This document shows, piece by piece, positions 61,028 through 64,000 of a stretch of DNA of 64,000 nucleotides (position 1 is the first letter of the stretch; every line of letters starts with the position of its first letter). The notes beneath the pieces are model-generated. The model ran no database searches. It was not told the origin of the DNA and saw only the letters and a list, made by a program, of their open reading frames with translations. The stretch is from Ranitomeya variabilis. Its lineage: Eukaryota; Chordata; Amphibia; Anura; Dendrobatidae. A program made the position numbers and the translations under genes. The DNA lies in NCBI RefSeq assembly GCF_051348905.1, contig NC_135232.1, positions 789,870,775-789,934,774 on the forward strand, given 5' to 3'.

Positions 61028-61053
61028 CAGAAACAAAAGGCACTAAAGGCTCA
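61028..61053 (+). other. Hybrid 9-bp insertion scar joining two spacer alleles, unit 42
   Basis: Most units read either GCAGAAACAAAAGGCTC or GCAGATACTAAAGGCTC here. Unit 42 reads CAGAAACAAAAGGC followed by ACTAAAGGCTC, so both allele forms stand in series and the unit is 9 bp longer. This looks like a slipped or misaligned crossover between the two spacer haplotypes. Confidence 0.85.
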
Positions 61054-62209
61054 TTGACACAAACAATAGCATATAGGGCACAATAAATTATTGCATATTG
61101 TTTGTCTAGTGATTGGTGTTCAGTTTCCTGTTTTCAGTAGTCCCAAGTTCTTTTTTTAATTTGAACCTTTTTAAAAGTCATTTTTGTATGTGTTTACAAG
61201 ATATGCAAAACGTGGACATTCTTTGGCTAAAAAGTGTCGAAATAAGTTTAAAGATGAGAACAGAGTAATATCAGCTGCCTTGTCCTCATAAACACTTTCT
61301 GCTTCGCTAACGAGATCACTGAAATCATGTAAGCAGGTAATTTTTGGAGAGCCGAAATTCAGTGGAAATGAGTTTTTTGTTATTAAGTTAATTTTTATGG
61401 TAAGAAATTAGTTTATAATTTTGGACAAATCATCTGATCTCTTTTCATAATAATCTAGCGTTAACACAAATTACCACTTTAAAATCTGAAGCAGTAAACT
61501 TTGTGAAAGCCAAATTTTGTATCAGTCTGAAATCTTTTGGCCATTAATGTACAGTCCTAGATATTTTTAGAAAAACTGTAAAAGGAAAAAATGAGGAAAG
61601 GAAAAACTTCTAAAGAAAAGCATTGCTGACTTCTAAAATCAGGATATCTAGCAGGAGTACTCCAGAAAATTTCCCTGCATTTATTTGGACTAAAACAAAT
61701 GTTCTCTGATAGTCTTATCATATGGCTAAAATTATTTCCTTTGTTTTGACTAATATCCTTCCCAAACCAGTGTCCCATTAGCGTACAATGAAACTGATGT
61801 TCCAAGCCATTTTTCTAGGCTTAAGTTCCTAAGGGTCAGTGGCTACTGCATTGAAGCTGTAGAAAGTAAAAAAGATCAAAGCTTGAGAGTCAGAAACCAG
61901 CAAAATCAACCCCTTTTGTGGTCTTGCATACATTACTGTGCCACATTTTACCAACAGGGAATTCTGTTAGTAATTTATAATGAACTCCTGGCATGTAAGA
62001 CTAAAAAAGTGCATGTAATGAGTTTTAGTATGAAATAGATCTTTCCCTTTTACATTATATGCATTTTCTTTCTGATCAGTTTTACCTTTACAAATAAGAA
62101 AACAAAAGCAAAGTTCCATAGAGAAAAGAAATCTTTCTGTTATCCAGTCATCAGGAACATGTTGAGTATCTAGATTTGACAAAACACCTACTTCAAGTAA
62201 GAGACTTGT

Positions 62210-62275
62210 GGCGCATTGGACTTCTAGGGAACTGATGTGATTCAAAGGTTGTGGGTTCGAGTCCCACCAGAGTCA
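62210..62275 (+). pseudogene. Truncated tRNA-Arg (UCU), A box and 5' acceptor deleted, unit 43
   Basis: A 20-bp deletion joins CTTGTGG to CGCATTGG, removing most of the 5' acceptor strand, the A box and most of the D-arm. The anticodon arm (anticodon 62223-62225), intron (62227-62239), T-arm with B box, C66/A73 3' end and TTTT (62278-62281) remain. It cannot fold as a tRNA. The deletion accounts for the 1,392-bp unit length. Confidence 0.93.
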
Positions 62276-63601
62276 TATTTTAAAGCTTGTGTGACATTCA
62301 TACTTTGTCTCAGTTGTTGGAAATATGAAAAAGGAAAAAAAATGTATCAGATCTGCGCTTCATATTAACATTTAGAGAAAATTAGAAGCCGTATTTAGGT
62401 TTGAACTTGTCAAAGAACGTAGAAGGAGCAGAAACAAAAGGCTCATTGACACAAACAATAGCATATAGGGCACAATAAATTATTGCATATTGTTTGTCTA
62501 GTGATTGGTGTTCAGTTTCCTGTTTTCAGTAGTCCCAAGTTCTTTTTTTAATTTGAACCTTTTTAAAAGTCATTTTTGTATGTGTTTACAAGATATGCAA
62601 AACGTGGACATTCTTTGGCTAAAAAGTGTCGAAATAAGTTTAAAGATGAGAACAGAGTAATATCAGCTGCCTTGTCCTCATAAACACTTTCTGCTTCGCT
62701 AACGAGATCACTGAAATCATGTAAGCAAGTAATTTTTGGAGAGCCGAAATTCAGTGGAAATGAGTTTTTTGTTATTAAGTTAATTTTTATGGTAAGAAAT
62801 TAGTTTATAATTTTGGACAAATCATCTGATCTCTTTTCATAATAATCTAGCGTTAACACAAATTACCACTATAAAATCTGAAGCAGTAAACTTTGTGAAA
62901 GCCAAATTTTGTATCAGTCTGAAATCTTTTGGCCATTAATGTACAGTCCTAGATATTTTTAGAAAAACTGTAAAAGGAAAAAATGAGGAAAGGAAAAACT
63001 TCTAAAGAAAAGCATAGCTGACTTCTAAAATCAGGATATCTAGCAGGAGCACTCCAGAAAATTTCCCTGCATTCATTTGGACTAAAACAAATGTTCTCTG
63101 ATAGTCTTATCATATGGCTAAAATTATTTCCTTTGTTTTGACTAATATCCTTCCCAAACCAGTGTCCCATTAGCGTACAACGAAACTGATGTTCCAAGCC
63201 ATTTTTCTAGGCTTAAGTTCCTAAGGGTCAGTGGCTACTGCATTGAAGCTGTAGAAAGTAAAAAAGATCAAAGCTTGAGAGTCAGAAACCAGCAAAATCA
63301 ACCCCTTTTGTGGTCTTGCATACATTACTGTGCCACATTTTACCAACAGGGAACTCTGTTAGTAATTTATAATGAACTCCTGGCATGTAAGACTAAAAAA
63401 GTGCATGTAATGAGTTTTAGTATGAAATAGATCTTTCCCTTTTACATTATATGCATTTTCTTTCTGATCAGTTTTACCTTTACAAATAAGAAAACAAAAG
63501 CAAAGTTCCATAGAGAAAAGAAATCTTTCTGTTATCCAGTCATCAGGAACATGTTGAGTATCTAGATTTGACAAAACACCTACTTCAAGTAAGAGACTTG
63601 T

Positions 63602-63687
63602 GGCTCTGTGGCGCAATGGATAGCGCATTGGACTTCTAGGGAACTGATGTGATTCAAAGGTTGTGGGTTCGAGTCCCACTAGAGTCA
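63602..63687 (+). tRNA. tRNA-Arg-TCT: tRNA-Arg (UCU), A73/U66 allele, unit 44
   Basis: Last copy before the window edge, intact. Anticodon 63635-63637, intron 63639-63651, TTTT 63690-63693. Its unit is cut 313 bp after the gene and the array evidently continues. Confidence 0.93.
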
Positions 63688-64000
63688 TATTTTAAAGTTT
63701 GTGTGACATTCATACTTTGTCTCAGTTGTTGGAAATATGAAAAAGGAAAAAAAATGTATCAGATCTGCGCTTCATATTAACATTTAGAGAAAATTAGAAG
63801 CCGTATTTAGGTTTGAACTTGTCAAAGAACGTAGAAGGAGCAGATACTAAAGGCTCATTGACACAAACAATAGCATATAGGGCACAATAAATTATTGCAT
63901 ATTGTTTGTCTAGTGATTGGTGTTCAGTTTCCTGTTTTCAGTAGTCCCAAGTTCTTTTTTTAATTTGAACCTTTTTAAAAGTCATTTTTGTATGTGTTTA

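Larger units (their letters stand above)
1..64000 (+). repeat. Tandem array of ~1.41-kb tRNA-Arg(UCU) units, 44 units head to tail
   Basis: The same ~1,412-bp sequence recurs from the first to the last base, always in one orientation. Taking base 1 (TTGGACAAATC) as the unit start, the tRNA begins at unit position 790. Units differ from each other only at scattered single bases and a few indels. The rest of each unit is AT-rich spacer in which I see no second RNA gene, no plausible protein gene and no simple-sequence satellite. The array extends past both window edges. Amphibians and fish are known to hold tRNA genes in large tandem arrays; a single-isoacceptor array of this size fits that pattern. 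Length changes of units are all explained: +133, +226, +963 (transposon plus target copy), +24-1, +12, +9, -2 and -20. Confidence 0.98.
54352..64000 (+). repeat. Array block C: units 38-44, two further spacer haplotypes with A73 tRNAs
   Basis: Unit starts: 54352, 55764, 57176, 58588, 60000, 61421, 62813; the last is cut at the window edge. Units 38 and 40 share GGAAACAATGAGG, TACAATGAAAC and AATTTGATCC. Units 39, 41, 42 and 44 share CATTCATTTGG. Units 38-39 and 40-41 therefore look like a dimer duplicated in tandem. Units 38 and 40-44 have AGAGTAATATC where most units have AGAGTGATATC. Unit 42 is 9 bp longer (hybrid scar near 61031) and unit 43 is 20 bp shorter (tRNA deletion). Confidence 0.9.

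Noticed and set aside
1-64000. CRISPR array or bacterial repeat system
   Set aside because: The repeated unit is 1.4 kb with an intron-bearing eukaryotic tRNA gene; there are no short direct repeats with unique spacers.

Overview
The window is one uninterrupted head-to-tail tandem array. A unit of about 1,412 bp is repeated 44 times (43 complete, the last cut by the window edge), all in the same orientation. Each unit carries one plus-strand tRNA-Arg gene with anticodon UCU (reads AGA), split by a 13-nt intron just 3' of position 37. Two units carry two tRNA genes, giving 46 tRNA loci: 43 look structurally sound, two have an expanded D-arm, and one is truncated. Five further 18-bp 3'-end fragments exist. 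I find no protein-coding gene. The many conserved minus-strand reading frames are antisense shadows of the tRNA and its AT-rich spacer.

Organism: an intron-containing tRNA-Arg-UCU gene, internal A and B boxes, a TTTT terminator and no encoded CCA point to a eukaryote, and the body of the tRNA closely resembles vertebrate tRNA-Arg-UCU genes. The single transposon (23539-24497) is a TTAA-flanked piggyBac-type non-autonomous element whose CCCCTTAGTGAC end and body resemble repeats I associate with frog genomes. My best guess is an anuran amphibian. That is recall from memory, not a search.

Layout. Units 1-10 (1-15237): units of 1,412, 1,545 (133-bp internal duplication) and 1,638 bp (226-bp duplication with a second tRNA), organised partly as a 4,595-bp trimer present twice (6048-10642 and 10643-15237). 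Units 11-12 (15238-18061): plain 1,412-bp units. Units 13-37 (18062-54351): mostly a dimeric higher-order repeat of about 2,824 bp in which two tRNA alleles alternate: G73 with a G7:C66 pair, and A73 with a G7:U66 pair. Unit 16 holds the transposon; units 26 and 30 carry D-arm 12-bp expansions. Units 38-44 (54352-64000): A73-type tRNAs in two other spacer haplotypes, including a hybrid 9-bp insertion scar (unit 42) and a tRNA lacking its A box (unit 43).

Working together: this looks like a dosage array for one arginine tRNA, homogenised by unequal exchange and gene conversion. Shared rare variants between distant units allow its duplication history to be read. Whether the copies are transcribed cannot be told from sequence alone.
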